A stretch of DNA of 64,000 nucleotides from an uncultured Prochlorococcus sp. (GTDB taxonomy: Bacteria; Cyanobacteriota; Cyanobacteriia; PCC-6307; Cyanobiaceae): positions 1 to 64,000 of the forward strand of contig CACGKI010000005.1 in the NCBI GenBank assembly GCA_902573565.1, read 5' to 3'. Below, one piece after another: positions 13,672 to 21,156 of this stretch. Position 1 is the first letter of the stretch. Every line of letters starts with the position of its first letter. Made by a program: the position numbers and the translations under genes. Below the pieces are notes generated by a model. The model was not told the origin of the DNA, searched no databases, and saw only the letters and a list, made by a program, of their open reading frames with translations.

Positions 13672-14457
13672 TTATTTGCGAAGCTTAGGAATTAAAAGGG
13701 ACGCAACACAAATAACGCTAATTGCAGGTCCAGGCGAAAGATTAAAGACAATAGAGAGAATAAATCCAAGAAGTGAAATGCATAATCCAAAAAATGAAGA
13801 CCTCATCATTGCAATTCTTAAACTATGAGCCTTATTTAGCCCTAACAAAGTTGGCGTAGAAAGAAGAGCAATTACAAGAATTACTCCGACTGCTGACATT
13901 GAACTAACAATTACTAATGCCGTTGTAAAACTCAAAGCAAGATTTAATAAAGAAACGTTTATACCACTCGCGGATGCACCTTCTGGATCTAATCCAACAT
14001 AAACAACCTTTTCATATCCAAAAGTCATTAAAAGTATAAATACTAAGAAAGCAATTATTGTTCTAAGTAAATCTCCAAAATTTGCTGTCAATAAATCGCC
14101 AAATAATACTGCCTCCAAATCAATCCTTATTCCGAGTAGAGGGATTATAAGGACCCCAAATCCAAGCATTCCAGCGAGAATAGTATTCATAACTGCTTCA
14201 TAATTTTCACTTTTTCTATTAGTTAAACTTTCCGCAATTACTGAGCCCAGAAGACCACTTATAACACCACCAATTGAGGGGTGAATTCCAAGCGCTAATG
14301 CAAGAGCAAGTCCAGGCAACACACAATGAGAGATTAAATTAACTTGTAATAATCTCTTATGAGTAATTAATACAGTTCCCATAGCTGGGCATAAAATCCC
14401 GGAGAATATAGTTATTATTAATGGAACCAGCCACCAGTTGTTATTAATAAAAGACAT
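13672..14457 (-). CDS. znuB: Metal (zinc) ABC transporter permease, ABC-3 family
   Basis: A 261-aa integral membrane protein with about eight hydrophobic segments. It has the ABC-3 family pattern, including Q-V-N-L-I-S-H-C-V-L-P-G-L-A near the start, the G-A-x-A-S-G-I-N coupling region and a C-terminal S-P-G-P-A-I-S-V. It forms the membrane channel of a Zn(II)/Mn(II) importer with the ATPase at 14923 and the binding protein at 15830. The Zur gene, transcribed the opposite way, lies between permease and ATPase. Zinc is favoured over manganese because of Zur, the His-rich binding protein and the CobW partner. Confidence 0.88.
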   Translation of the reverse strand: MSFINNNWWLVPLIITIFSGILCPAMGTVLITHKRLLQVNLISHCVLPGLALALALGIHPSIGGVISGLLGSVIAESLTNRKSENYEAVMNTILAGMLGFGVLIIPLLGIRIDLEAVLFGDLLTANFGDLLRTIIAFLVFILLMTFGYEKVVYVGLDPEGASASGINVSLLNLALSFTTALVIVSSMSAVGVILVIALLSTPTLLGLNKAHSLRIAMMRSSFFGLCISLLGFILSIVFNLSPGPAISVICVASLLIPKLRK

Positions 14458-14474
14458 TATTCGAATGATTCGGT

Positions 14475-14909
14475 ATGATCAAAAATACGGGACAAAAAAA
14501 GCTTTCGGAAACAATGGTAACTAAGTCTGACATTACCAAAAGACAAGAACAACTTCTTGAAGAACTTAATAAATGCGAGGATGAATTGACTGGCCAAGAG
14601 TTGCATAGACAATTGATAGAAAGCGGAAAGGCTATGGGACTGACGACTGTTTACAGGAATCTTCAAGTTCTGATAAAGCATGGCTTAATACGTTCTAGAC
14701 ATCTCCCAACTGGAGAGGTTCTGTACACTCCCGTAGATAGAGATATTCATCATTTGACCTGTGTTCAATGTGGTGAGACATCAAAAATGGAAGGATGCCC
14801 GGTAAAAGATATTCATACACCCAAAACAAATCCAAAGAAATTCCAATTATTGTTTCATACCCTCGAATATTTCGGGCTTTGCCAAAACTGTTATCAAGCT
14901 CAGAATTAA
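14475..14909 (+). CDS. zur: Fur-family transcriptional regulator, probably Zur
   Basis: A 144-aa Fur-superfamily repressor. A winged helix comes first (G-L-T-T-V-Y-R-N-L-Q-V-L at about 55-66), then the dimerisation domain with two CxxC pairs (C96/C99 and C136/C139) that hold the structural zinc. The H-H-L-T-C segment precedes the first pair. Its position between the zinc permease and ATPase genes argues for Zur rather than Fur. The first ATG leaves only 17 bp to the divergent permease start. The internal ATG at 14514 (MVTKSDITKRQEQ) gives a more normal N-terminus and may be the real start. Confidence 0.85.
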   Translation: MIKNTGQKKLSETMVTKSDITKRQEQLLEELNKCEDELTGQELHRQLIESGKAMGLTTVYRNLQVLIKHGLIRSRHLPTGEVLYTPVDRDIHHLTCVQCGETSKMEGCPVKDIHTPKTNPKKFQLLFHTLEYFGLCQNCYQAQN

Positions 14910-14922
14910 AAAGGAACATTCT

Positions 14923-15693
14923 CTAATCACAGAAATTATTTTCGTTTATAGAGCTAATGTTTATTGCCTCTAATTTATCTTGTATTTGGTCAGGACTACC
15001 AACTGCCAAAACACTTTTATCAAGAACGATTACTTGATCATAGTTATTTAAAGAATCGCCCCAATCATGGCTACTTACGAGCAAAGAAAGTCCGGCATCG
15101 GCAAGTTGGCGAACAATTTTAAGAAAATCCTCCTTTGCAGGTGGGTCCAAAGCGGCACAAGGTTCATCTAAAAGAAATATTTTTGCCGGGGACATAAGAG
15201 TTTTTGCTAATAGAGCTCTTTGCTGCTGTCCTCCTGAAAGAGAATCGAGTCTTCTATTCGCCAAACTTGCAATGCCTACTCTCTGCATTGTCGCCTCTAA
15301 TTCACAACATTTATTAATCCAAGAATTAGGATATGCTAGAAGAGTCTTAATTTGAAATGGGTTATTACTTCTTGATTTTGAATACTTTATTTGACCAAGA
15401 GATACCAACTTTTCAACTGTAATGGGGAACTTCCAATTCATAGAACTTCTTTGAGGCATAAGTGCCACAAGAGCTCTAGATCTATATAAATTTTCACCAT
15501 CAATTTTTATTTCGCCTTTATCTGGAGTATTTTGTCCTTGCAAAATTCTCAAAAGAGTTGATTTACCTGCGCCATTTGGGCCAACTAACGCTGTTAGAGT
15601 TCCAGGTTTAATCTCAACCGATACCTTATTCAAAACTGGCTTACTTTTTTTTGCGTATGCAAAGGTTAAATTTTCAGCGACTAAAGTAGCCAT
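14923..15693 (-). CDS. znuC: Zinc ABC transporter ATPase
   Basis: A 256-aa nucleotide-binding subunit. The Walker A motif is GPNGAGKST (38-46), the Q-loop is M-P-Q-R (79-82), the signature is LSGGQQQR (152-159), Walker B is FLLDEP (173-178) and the switch is S-S-H-D (207-210). All catalytic motifs are intact. The protein energises the ABC-3 permease encoded downstream. It converges with zur (13 bp between stops) and is divergent from the binding-protein gene, with a shared promoter region that carries a Fur/Zur box. Confidence 0.9.
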   Translation of the reverse strand: MATLVAENLTFAYAKKSKPVLNKVSVEIKPGTLTALVGPNGAGKSTLLRILQGQNTPDKGEIKIDGENLYRSRALVALMPQRSSMNWKFPITVEKLVSLGQIKYSKSRSNNPFQIKTLLAYPNSWINKCCELEATMQRVGIASLANRRLDSLSGGQQQRALLAKTLMSPAKIFLLDEPCAALDPPAKEDFLKIVRQLADAGLSLLVSSHDWGDSLNNYDQVIVLDKSVLAVGSPDQIQDKLEAINISSINENNFCD

Positions 15694-15731
15694 TAATTAA
15701 TCTTTTAAAAAAGTCACTTTACAAGCTTACC

Positions 15732-15754
15732 AATAATACAAGTTGCGTATTATT
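15732..15754. promoter_or_regulatory. Inverted repeat in the znuC-znuA divergent promoter
   Basis: AATAATAC and GTATTATT form a perfect 8-bp inverted repeat with a 7-bp spacer. It lies 39 bp upstream of the ATPase start codon, close enough to overlap its promoter. It is distinct from the Fur/Zur box at 15786-15804 and could be a second operator or an RNA stem. Confidence 0.4.
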
Positions 15755-15785
15755 TTCATAACATTTGATACCTTCACTTGTCAGA

Positions 15786-15804
15786 GATAATGAAAATGAT
15801 TATC
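15786..15804. promoter_or_regulatory. Fur/Zur box
   Basis: GATAATGAAAATGATTATC matches 17 of 19 positions of the classical Fur box (GATAATGATAATCATTATC). It also contains the T-G-A-n-A-A-T-n-A-T-T-A-T-C-A core of cyanobacterial Zur boxes. An overlapping AAAATGAT-T-ATCATTTT palindrome spans 15793-15809. It is 25 bp upstream of the binding-protein ATG and between two divergent zinc-transport genes, next to zur itself. Zur repression under zinc sufficiency is the natural reading. Confidence 0.8.
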
Positions 15805-15829
15805 ATTTTTAAGTATTTAATTATTTTTC

Positions 15830-17371
15830 ATGTCAATTTTTAAAAGACTTTTAACAAATAAAAAAGGTTCGAGTAAGTCAATTATTAAAAATTCCGTAAT
15901 CGCAGGAACAATTATATTTTCTGGTTTTGGGCAGGATGTTATGGCTAAAGGAAAGTCATATGTAGCAGTAGAGCCTCTAGTTTGTGATTTAGTTAAATCA
16001 ATTGCATTACCATCTGACGAAGTTACATGCTTAGTAGATAGAAAACAAGATGTTCACGACTTAAAGATCAATCCAAGGCAAGCTCAATTACTAAATAGCG
16101 CAGATAAAGTATTTACTCTTGGTAAAGAAATGACTCCAAGTATGAGAAATTGGGAAAATAAAAAGAATACTGTTGTTATAGGTGTTAGTGCAATAGACGT
16201 AGATGATCATTCTGATCATGGAGGTCATGATGATCACTCAGACCATGGTGGACATGACGATCATTCTGAACATTCAGCTAAAGTAGATGATCATTCAGAC
16301 CATGGAGGACATGATGATCATTCAGACCATGGAGGACATGATGATCATGCTGAAGGTGCTTTCGAATGGGCAGGCAAATTTCAACTTTCTAAGGGTTCTT
16401 ACAAATGGTCATTTGAAAAAGTCGATGGAGAATATGCAGATCCTGCAATGAAGATGGTGATTCTCAAATCTAATGACATAGAAGGGTCTGAAGATTTAGC
16501 TAAAGAATTATTAGGATCTAAAGACTCAATAAGCAGAAAAAATGATGGTACTTTGATAGCAAGTAATAAAGCTTTTGTTCTTAACTTTGATCAAAGAAAA
16601 GAAAGTACTGTTTTTAACGTGGATATCAAAGAAGATGGTCAATATATATTTTTTACTGAACACATGCCTTTTGAGTTTGAAGCAACTCAACACTTTTTTA
16701 AAGACGTTTCAAATAGTGATGTAGAACCAATAGCACAAGTTCCAGACGAAGGAGAGGGGCATCATCATCATGACCATGGAGGTCTAGATCCACATGTATG
16801 GCATGATCCACATAACATCATAAAAATGGGAGATCTTATAAGCAAAAGTTTAAAGAAAGATATTTCAGTATTTAATAGAGGTGACAGAAAACTAATTAAT
16901 GAAAGATTCGAAAAAGCTGATTCTCTCTTAGAAGGCTTAGATAGTTGGATCGTCGAACAAGTAAGTTCTATTCCTGAGGAAAACAGAGTAATAGTCTCTA
17001 AACACAAAGCGATGGAATACTACGGGGATGCATTTGGTTTTGAAACCATTAGTTTACTTGACTTTCTTGGAGACTCCTCAAGCTTAAGGCCAGACAACAT
17101 AAGTTCTACTTTAAAAATGTTAGATGAAGAGAAAGTTCAGGCAATATTTCCTGAACAAATTCCAGCATCTAAGTTATTAAGGAACTTAAGTAGACAAAGT
17201 TCAGTTCCTTTAGCTTCTAATCAAATATTCGTTGATGGATTAATGATGGATGGTAATACGGTTTCAGTAGCTGTTCACAATACTTGTACAATTGTTGATT
17301 CATTAGGTGGAAGCTGTGATAAAGAATCTGGCTCCAATCTTGAGTCTGAATGGTACAAACTTTCAGATTAA
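15830..17371 (+). CDS. znuA: Zinc ABC transporter substrate-binding protein with His-rich repeats and an inserted domain
   Basis: A 513-aa protein, much longer than typical ZnuA (about 300). It has an N-terminal membrane segment or signal (about 18-39), then the first ZnuA lobe from about 43. A His/Asp-rich loop (125-174) contains four D-D-H-S-D-H-G-G-H units. An inserted domain follows (about 178-290, starting FEWAGKF and with FFTEHMPFEF near its end). A second His cluster (311-317) precedes the zinc-site segment DPHVWHDPHN (320-329) and the C-terminal lobe. The loop is a typical ZnuA zinc sensor or chaperone loop. The inserted domain is unusual and resembles one in the neighbouring CobW protein. 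Confidence 0.88.
   Translation: MSIFKRLLTNKKGSSKSIIKNSVIAGTIIFSGFGQDVMAKGKSYVAVEPLVCDLVKSIALPSDEVTCLVDRKQDVHDLKINPRQAQLLNSADKVFTLGKEMTPSMRNWENKKNTVVIGVSAIDVDDHSDHGGHDDHSDHGGHDDHSEHSAKVDDHSDHGGHDDHSDHGGHDDHAEGAFEWAGKFQLSKGSYKWSFEKVDGEYADPAMKMVILKSNDIEGSEDLAKELLGSKDSISRKNDGTLIASNKAFVLNFDQRKESTVFNVDIKEDGQYIFFTEHMPFEFEATQHFFKDVSNSDVEPIAQVPDEGEGHHHHDHGGLDPHVWHDPHNIIKMGDLISKSLKKDISVFNRGDRKLINERFEKADSLLEGLDSWIVEQVSSIPEENRVIVSKHKAMEYYGDAFGFETISLLDFLGDSSSLRPDNISSTLKMLDEEKVQAIFPEQIPASKLLRNLSRQSSVPLASNQIFVDGLMMDGNTVSVAVHNTCTIVDSLGGSCDKESGSNLESEWYKLSD
16202..16348 (+). repeat. In-frame tandem repeat, 27-bp unit
   Basis: Within the binding-protein gene, a 27-bp unit encoding D-D-H-S-D-H-G-G-H is present four times. 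The copies form two blocks separated by a short D-D-H-S-E-H-S-A-K-V stretch, followed by a partial D-D-H-A unit. DNA copies differ at third positions (for example gatcattct and gatcactca), so the repeat is not freshly amplified. The number of units may vary between strains. Confidence 0.75.
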
Positions 17372-17448
17372 ATTTTTCAAATAAAAACGGTTTTCATTTC
17401 TTATTATTACTATTATTAAACTATTGTTTATTTGGTAAAAATCAGTAA

Positions 17449-18798
17449 ATGAGCATCAAAGATAAAGTTCCCGTAACCATCCTCACTGGATTCTTAGGTT
17501 CAGGGAAGACTACTCTGCTTAATAGAATACTAAGTGAAGAGCACGGGAAAAGAATAGCCGTAATTGAGAATGAATACGGTGAAGTAGGTATAGATCAAGG
17601 TCTCGTAATTAATGCCGATGAAGAAGTGTTTGAGATGTCAAACGGGTGCATTTGTTGTACTGTTCGCGGTGATTTAATAAGAGTCCTTGGCAACCTTATG
17701 AAAAGAAGAGATAAGTTTGACTATGTTTTAGTAGAAACAACAGGATTAGCAGATCCAGGCCCAGTTGCTCAGACTTTTTTCATGGATGAAGAGATTAGTT
17801 CTGAATTTACTCTTGATGGAATTGTGACTTTAGTTGATGCTGCACATATTGATCAACAGCTAGGCAGGAGTGACGAAAGTTCAGAACAAGTCGCATTTGC
17901 AGATGTTCTTGTCCTTAATAAAACTGATTTAGTCTCTGATGATGCACTAGATACCCTTGAATCAAGATTGAGAGATATGAATCGAATGACTCGAATTATT
18001 CGAGCCGAGAATGCCAAGGTACCAATTGAAACAGTCTTAAATCTAAGTGCATTTGATCTTGATCAGATCCTTAAACGCAGACCAACATTTCTTGAACCAG
18101 AATATCCTTTTGAATGGACGGGTGTTTACGATCTAGATGCAGGTAAATATGAATTAATGCTAGAAGAAGGACCCGATCCAGAAATGTCCCTAGTAGCTCT
18201 CGTTAACCAAGGTGAGAGTGAGGAAGAACTTAAAGATGGTGCTGAATCCTCCGTAAGACTTTATGCAGAAAATGCTAATACTTTGGAGCCTGGAAATACT
18301 GTCCCATATGGAGAACATGTAAATCTAAAATTGGAGGATAAAGGAAATAAATCCTTCATCCTTAACATAGAAAAGTCAACAAAAATAGGTTTGTTTACAC
18401 AGCACACTGCTGAAGAATTTAATATGAAAGTCATTAAAAGTAGCGAAAATAAAGAGATTCCATTTAATACTGAAAGATTCTGGCAAGCAGAGCATGAACA
18501 TGATGATGAAGTAGGCTCAATTGCTATAGAGCGTTTTGGAGATGTTGACCCAGAAAAACTAAATACTTGGATGGGAAGACTTCTATCAGAAAAAGGGGTG
18601 GATATATTCAGAACTAAAGGTTTCATAAGTTACTCAGGTAACCCAAGGAGAATAGTTTTCCAGGGAGTTCACATGTTATTTACTGCACAACCTGATAAAG
18701 AATGGGGTAACGAACCTCGTAGAAATCAACTTGTTTTTATCGGTAGAAATTTAAATGAGAAAGAGATGCAAGAAGGCTTTGATAAATGCCTGATATAG
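17449..18798 (+). CDS. CobW/COG0523 (ZNG1-type) GTPase with inserted domain
   Basis: A 449-aa G3E GTPase. Walker A is GFLGSGKTT (14-22), the metal-binding motif is GCICC (66-70), E-T-T-G-L-A-D-P is at 96-103 and the N-K-T-D guanine motif at 157-160. The standard GTPase part ends near 215. An extra domain of about 110 residues (about 220-330, starting FEWTGVY and with GLFTQHTAEEF near its end) comes next, then E-H-E-H-D-D and the CobW_C domain (about 355-447). Members of this family act as zinc metallochaperones. It follows the binding-protein gene by 77 bp and overlaps the WD40 gene, so it is likely in the Zur regulon. Confidence 0.88.
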   Translation: MSIKDKVPVTILTGFLGSGKTTLLNRILSEEHGKRIAVIENEYGEVGIDQGLVINADEEVFEMSNGCICCTVRGDLIRVLGNLMKRRDKFDYVLVETTGLADPGPVAQTFFMDEEISSEFTLDGIVTLVDAAHIDQQLGRSDESSEQVAFADVLVLNKTDLVSDDALDTLESRLRDMNRMTRIIRAENAKVPIETVLNLSAFDLDQILKRRPTFLEPEYPFEWTGVYDLDAGKYELMLEEGPDPEMSLVALVNQGESEEELKDGAESSVRLYAENANTLEPGNTVPYGEHVNLKLEDKGNKSFILNIEKSTKIGLFTQHTAEEFNMKVIKSSENKEIPFNTERFWQAEHEHDDEVGSIAIERFGDVDPEKLNTWMGRLLSEKGVDIFRTKGFISYSGNPRRIVFQGVHMLFTAQPDKEWGNEPRRNQLVFIGRNLNEKEMQEGFDKCLI

Positions 18799-19859
18799 AA
18801 CCATTTAGCCCAAGAGGCATGTTCCATGAAGGATGGACTGCTGAAGTTAACGATTACGCCATAGCATGTGGCTGGGCTCTTAAAGGAAAACAATTTATTG
18901 TTGGCGACGTAGCAGGAGGTCTTTTTTCGTTCGAAGGAGATACTGGAAAAATTATTTGGAAAAAAGAAAATACTCACTCTGGTGGTCTACTAGCAATGGC
19001 AATTCATCCAGAGGGTGAAATTTTTGCAACATCAGGTCAGGATGGGAATGTTCAAATTTGTAATTGCCATGAAGGTAAAGTTATTAAAACACTTGATCTT
19101 GGCAAAGGTTGGGTAGAACACCTCAAGTGGTCTAATGACGGTTTATTTCTAGCGATAGCTTCCTCAAAAAAAGTATATGTTTTTAATGAAATTGGTGAAG
19201 AGAAATGGATCTCAGAAGACCATCCAAGCACAGTAAGTGCAATAACGTGGTCAAATAAAAATGAGCTAGCAACTGCTTGCTATGGAAGAGTGACATTCTT
19301 TGACATAGTTAATAATAAAACGAATCAAAAACTCGAATGGCAAGGATCATTGGTATCTATGGAATTAAGCCCTGATGGAGATATAGTCGCCTGTGGGAGT
19401 CAAGACAATTCAGTTCATTTTTGGAGAAGATCAACAGGAATGGATGCTGAAATGACTGGATACCCTGGTAAACCAAGTCATCTTTCTTTTGATGACAGCG
19501 GAAAATTATTAGCAACTAGTGGCAGTGAAAGAATTACAGTTTGGAGCTTTATAGGAAATGGTCCAGAAGGGACTATGCCAGGAGAGCTATGTCACCATAC
19601 AGAACCTATTTCGAGCCTAGCCTTTTCAAATAAAGGTATGCTTGTAGCCTCAGGATCTAGGGATGGTTCTGTTGTCGCAAGTTTCCTCAAAAATGACGGT
19701 AATGGAGATCCCGTTGGGGCTGCATTCGCGGGAGATTTAGTAGAGGCAATATCTTGGAGACCTGATGATTGTGCACTTGCAGCAGTCAATGCAAAAGGTG
19801 TTGTAAATGTATGGAAATTTAAAGTTCGTACTAACCTTTTTTCAAAGGGATTTAAGTAA
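18786..19859 (+). CDS. WD40-repeat protein linked to CobW
   Basis: A 357-aa beta-propeller with about seven WD40-like blades, for example H-P-E-G-E-I-F-A-T-S-G-Q-D-G-N-V, S-P-D-G-D-I-V-A-C-G-S-Q-D-N-S-V-H-F-W and S-N-K-G-M-L-V-A-S-G-S-R-D-G-S-V. It has no signal peptide. Its ATG lies 13 bp inside the end of the CobW gene, which implies translational coupling and often a physical complex. WD40 propellers are scaffolds; here it may present client proteins or the zinc chaperone. That role is an inference from position only. Confidence 0.82.
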   Translation: MPDIEPFSPRGMFHEGWTAEVNDYAIACGWALKGKQFIVGDVAGGLFSFEGDTGKIIWKKENTHSGGLLAMAIHPEGEIFATSGQDGNVQICNCHEGKVIKTLDLGKGWVEHLKWSNDGLFLAIASSKKVYVFNEIGEEKWISEDHPSTVSAITWSNKNELATACYGRVTFFDIVNNKTNQKLEWQGSLVSMELSPDGDIVACGSQDNSVHFWRRSTGMDAEMTGYPGKPSHLSFDDSGKLLATSGSERITVWSFIGNGPEGTMPGELCHHTEPISSLAFSNKGMLVASGSRDGSVVASFLKNDGNGDPVGAAFAGDLVEAISWRPDDCALAAVNAKGVVNVWKFKVRTNLFSKGFK

Positions 19860-19877
19860 AAAGGAAAAATTTATTAA

Positions 19878-20033
19878 TTACCAATAGTTAGCTTTTAAAT
19901 GTCTTTCCATACAAATGACCTCACAGTCATTATCAATGCCTTTTGGGTGAATATCGCAATATGAGAGACATTGAAAATATTCGTCTATGGGATTTGATTT
20001 ATCAGTTTTACTAACTTCTTTCGAATGATTCAT
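19878..20033 (-). CDS. Twin CX3C small protein (51 aa)
   Basis: The minus-strand frame begins MNHSKEVSKTDKSNP. It has a compact core with C22-x3-C26 (F-Q-C-L-S-Y-C-D) and C37-x3-C41 (D-C-E-V-I-C-M), separated by ten residues containing I-H-P-K-G-I. The protein is soluble and has no signal peptide. Two CX3C pairs of this kind usually hold a helical hairpin by disulphides or bind a metal. It lies immediately behind the zinc locus on the opposite strand. The family is not recognised. Confidence 0.55.
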   Translation of the reverse strand: MNHSKEVSKTDKSNPIDEYFQCLSYCDIHPKGIDNDCEVICMERHLKANYW

Positions 20034-20592
20034 AAAAGATTTCCTCAATTATTTAAAATCAAGATAGACGAATTAAATATCAAAGGAAATAAGCAAAACT
20101 TACTAAAAATATCTGTAAAAAATTAGCACGATTGATTACTACTCTCGGACATTTTTAATTAAAAAGCAATGCGTATAAAAACGGATTGTCTTTAGAGAAA
20201 TATTTTCCTAATTTTATATTGTTGAGTTCTAGGAGGTCTTTCAAAATGATCGATAGCCTGCCTGAAATTTCGGAATAAACCGAACTAATTTAATTAACTG
20301 CTCCAATTATTTTTTATTAATGTCTAAGCTTCCTTCTTCTGCATCGTTTAGGTGCCCTTTAAGAAACAAGCTTAATTCTAGAGTTTTTGCCCCAGTTAAA
20401 GACAATTAGTTAATTTTGGTGAGCATTAGCTTAATAGAAGTTAGCAACAAGGATCCATGATTTAGGTGCGTTATTAACTTCAGTAAAAAATATAAGTAAG
20501 AGATAAAAGAGGGCTAATTTAAGCCCTCTTTTTTTTGTAAGATGACTTTATTCTAGTTTTATAGATAATGATTAAAGCAATAAAATTTTAAA
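20034..20592 (+). ncRNA. Gene-free region with a probable plus-strand short transcript
   Basis: There are about 560 bp without an ordinary gene. A strong plus-strand terminator (20507-20536) shows that some transcript ends here, yet the plus-strand gene before it stops at 19859 and a minus-strand gene intervenes. Inside are a consensus AGGAGG ribosome-binding site (20231-20236) 9 nt before a 10-codon ORF (20246-20278, MIDSLPEISE) and a 29-codon ORF (20320-20409, MSKLPSSASFRC...). A TTCGG/CCGAA hairpin spans 20269-20284. I could not match it to tmRNA, RNase P, 4.5S or a known riboswitch. An sRNA or a peptide-coding leader are both possible. Confidence 0.35.
20507..20536 (+). terminator. Strong intrinsic terminator
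   Basis: AAGAGGGCT (20507-20515) pairs perfectly with AGCCCTCTT (20522-20530) around a 6-nt loop. A run of T follows to 20536. This is one of the strongest terminator structures in the window and acts on the plus strand. Confidence 0.8.
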
Positions 20593-20865
20593 ATGGTTCG
20601 ATATTATTGCCCATATTGCAATCCTAAATATCAATTTCAAAGACAATCCTCAAAAGGTAATTTAATTTGTGGCTTGTGCGGAGAGGATCTTGTAAAAAAA
20701 CCATTTATTAGGTTGAACCAGATAATTGCTTTAGTTGCAGCGTCATCATTACTTTTACCGTTGATATATACTTTTATTTTTATAATTAAAAATCAAATAA
20801 ATCCTCCTAATAAAAATTATCAAGCAAATGGTACTTTAATGATAATTAGCAAAGAAACAATTTAA
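20593..20865 (+). CDS. Zinc-ribbon membrane protein (90 aa)
   Basis: The N-terminus contains C-P-Y-C (residues 6-9) and C-G-L-C (26-29), a four-cysteine zinc ribbon. One transmembrane helix follows (about 46-69), then a short exported tail. It starts 56 bp after the strong terminator, so it must have its own promoter. The zinc ribbon faces the cytoplasm in the likely topology. The function is not known. Confidence 0.6.
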   Translation: MVRYYCPYCNPKYQFQRQSSKGNLICGLCGEDLVKKPFIRLNQIIALVAASSLLLPLIYTFIFIIKNQINPPNKNYQANGTLMIISKETI

Positions 20866-20891
20866 TAAAACAATTTTAAAAAATCGAGAGG

Positions 20892-21113
20892 TCAACCTCT
20901 ACATAGTGATTTATTTAAACAAGAATTTTTACTCTCAATATTTATTTGATCATCAATATTTTTTAATTTGTTTTTATTGTTTATTACTTTAACTTTTTGC
21001 CCACAATGTTCTTTACAACCACTATTAAATAAATTATGTGCATATAAATTAGAACTATTCGTAAGTAATAAAAGAAAAATTATTTTATAAATTTGATTAA
21101 AATAAAACTTCAT
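20892..21113 (-). CDS. Small secreted Cys-rich protein (73 aa)
   Basis: A signal peptide (residues 1-25, ending N-L-Y-A-H) is followed by a mature domain of about 48 aa. Four cysteines are arranged as G-C-K-E-H-C-G and S-C-L-N-K-S-L-C-R-G at the two ends, with a Lys/Asn-rich middle. The paired cysteines suggest a disulphide-closed or metal-binding exported peptide. It converges with the zinc-ribbon gene, with 26 bp between stops. Confidence 0.5.
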   Translation of the reverse strand: MKFYFNQIYKIIFLLLLTNSSNLYAHNLFNSGCKEHCGQKVKVINNKNKLKNIDDQINIESKNSCLNKSLCRG

Positions 21114-21156
21114 TTTTATTATGATTTCCCCGGAATTAGTAAATAAATAATATCAG

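Noticed and set aside
16202..16348. Regular repeats that might suggest a CRISPR array
   Set aside because: The repeats are in-frame, encode a His-rich loop and have no spacers.
20034..20592. tmRNA, RNase P RNA, 4.5S RNA, 6S RNA or glutamine riboswitch in the gene-free gap
   Set aside because: The T-arm-like sequence, the GAGGAAAGTCC element and the glutamine-aptamer sequence could not be found; no long terminal pairing as in 6S RNA is visible. It is reported only as an unidentified transcript.
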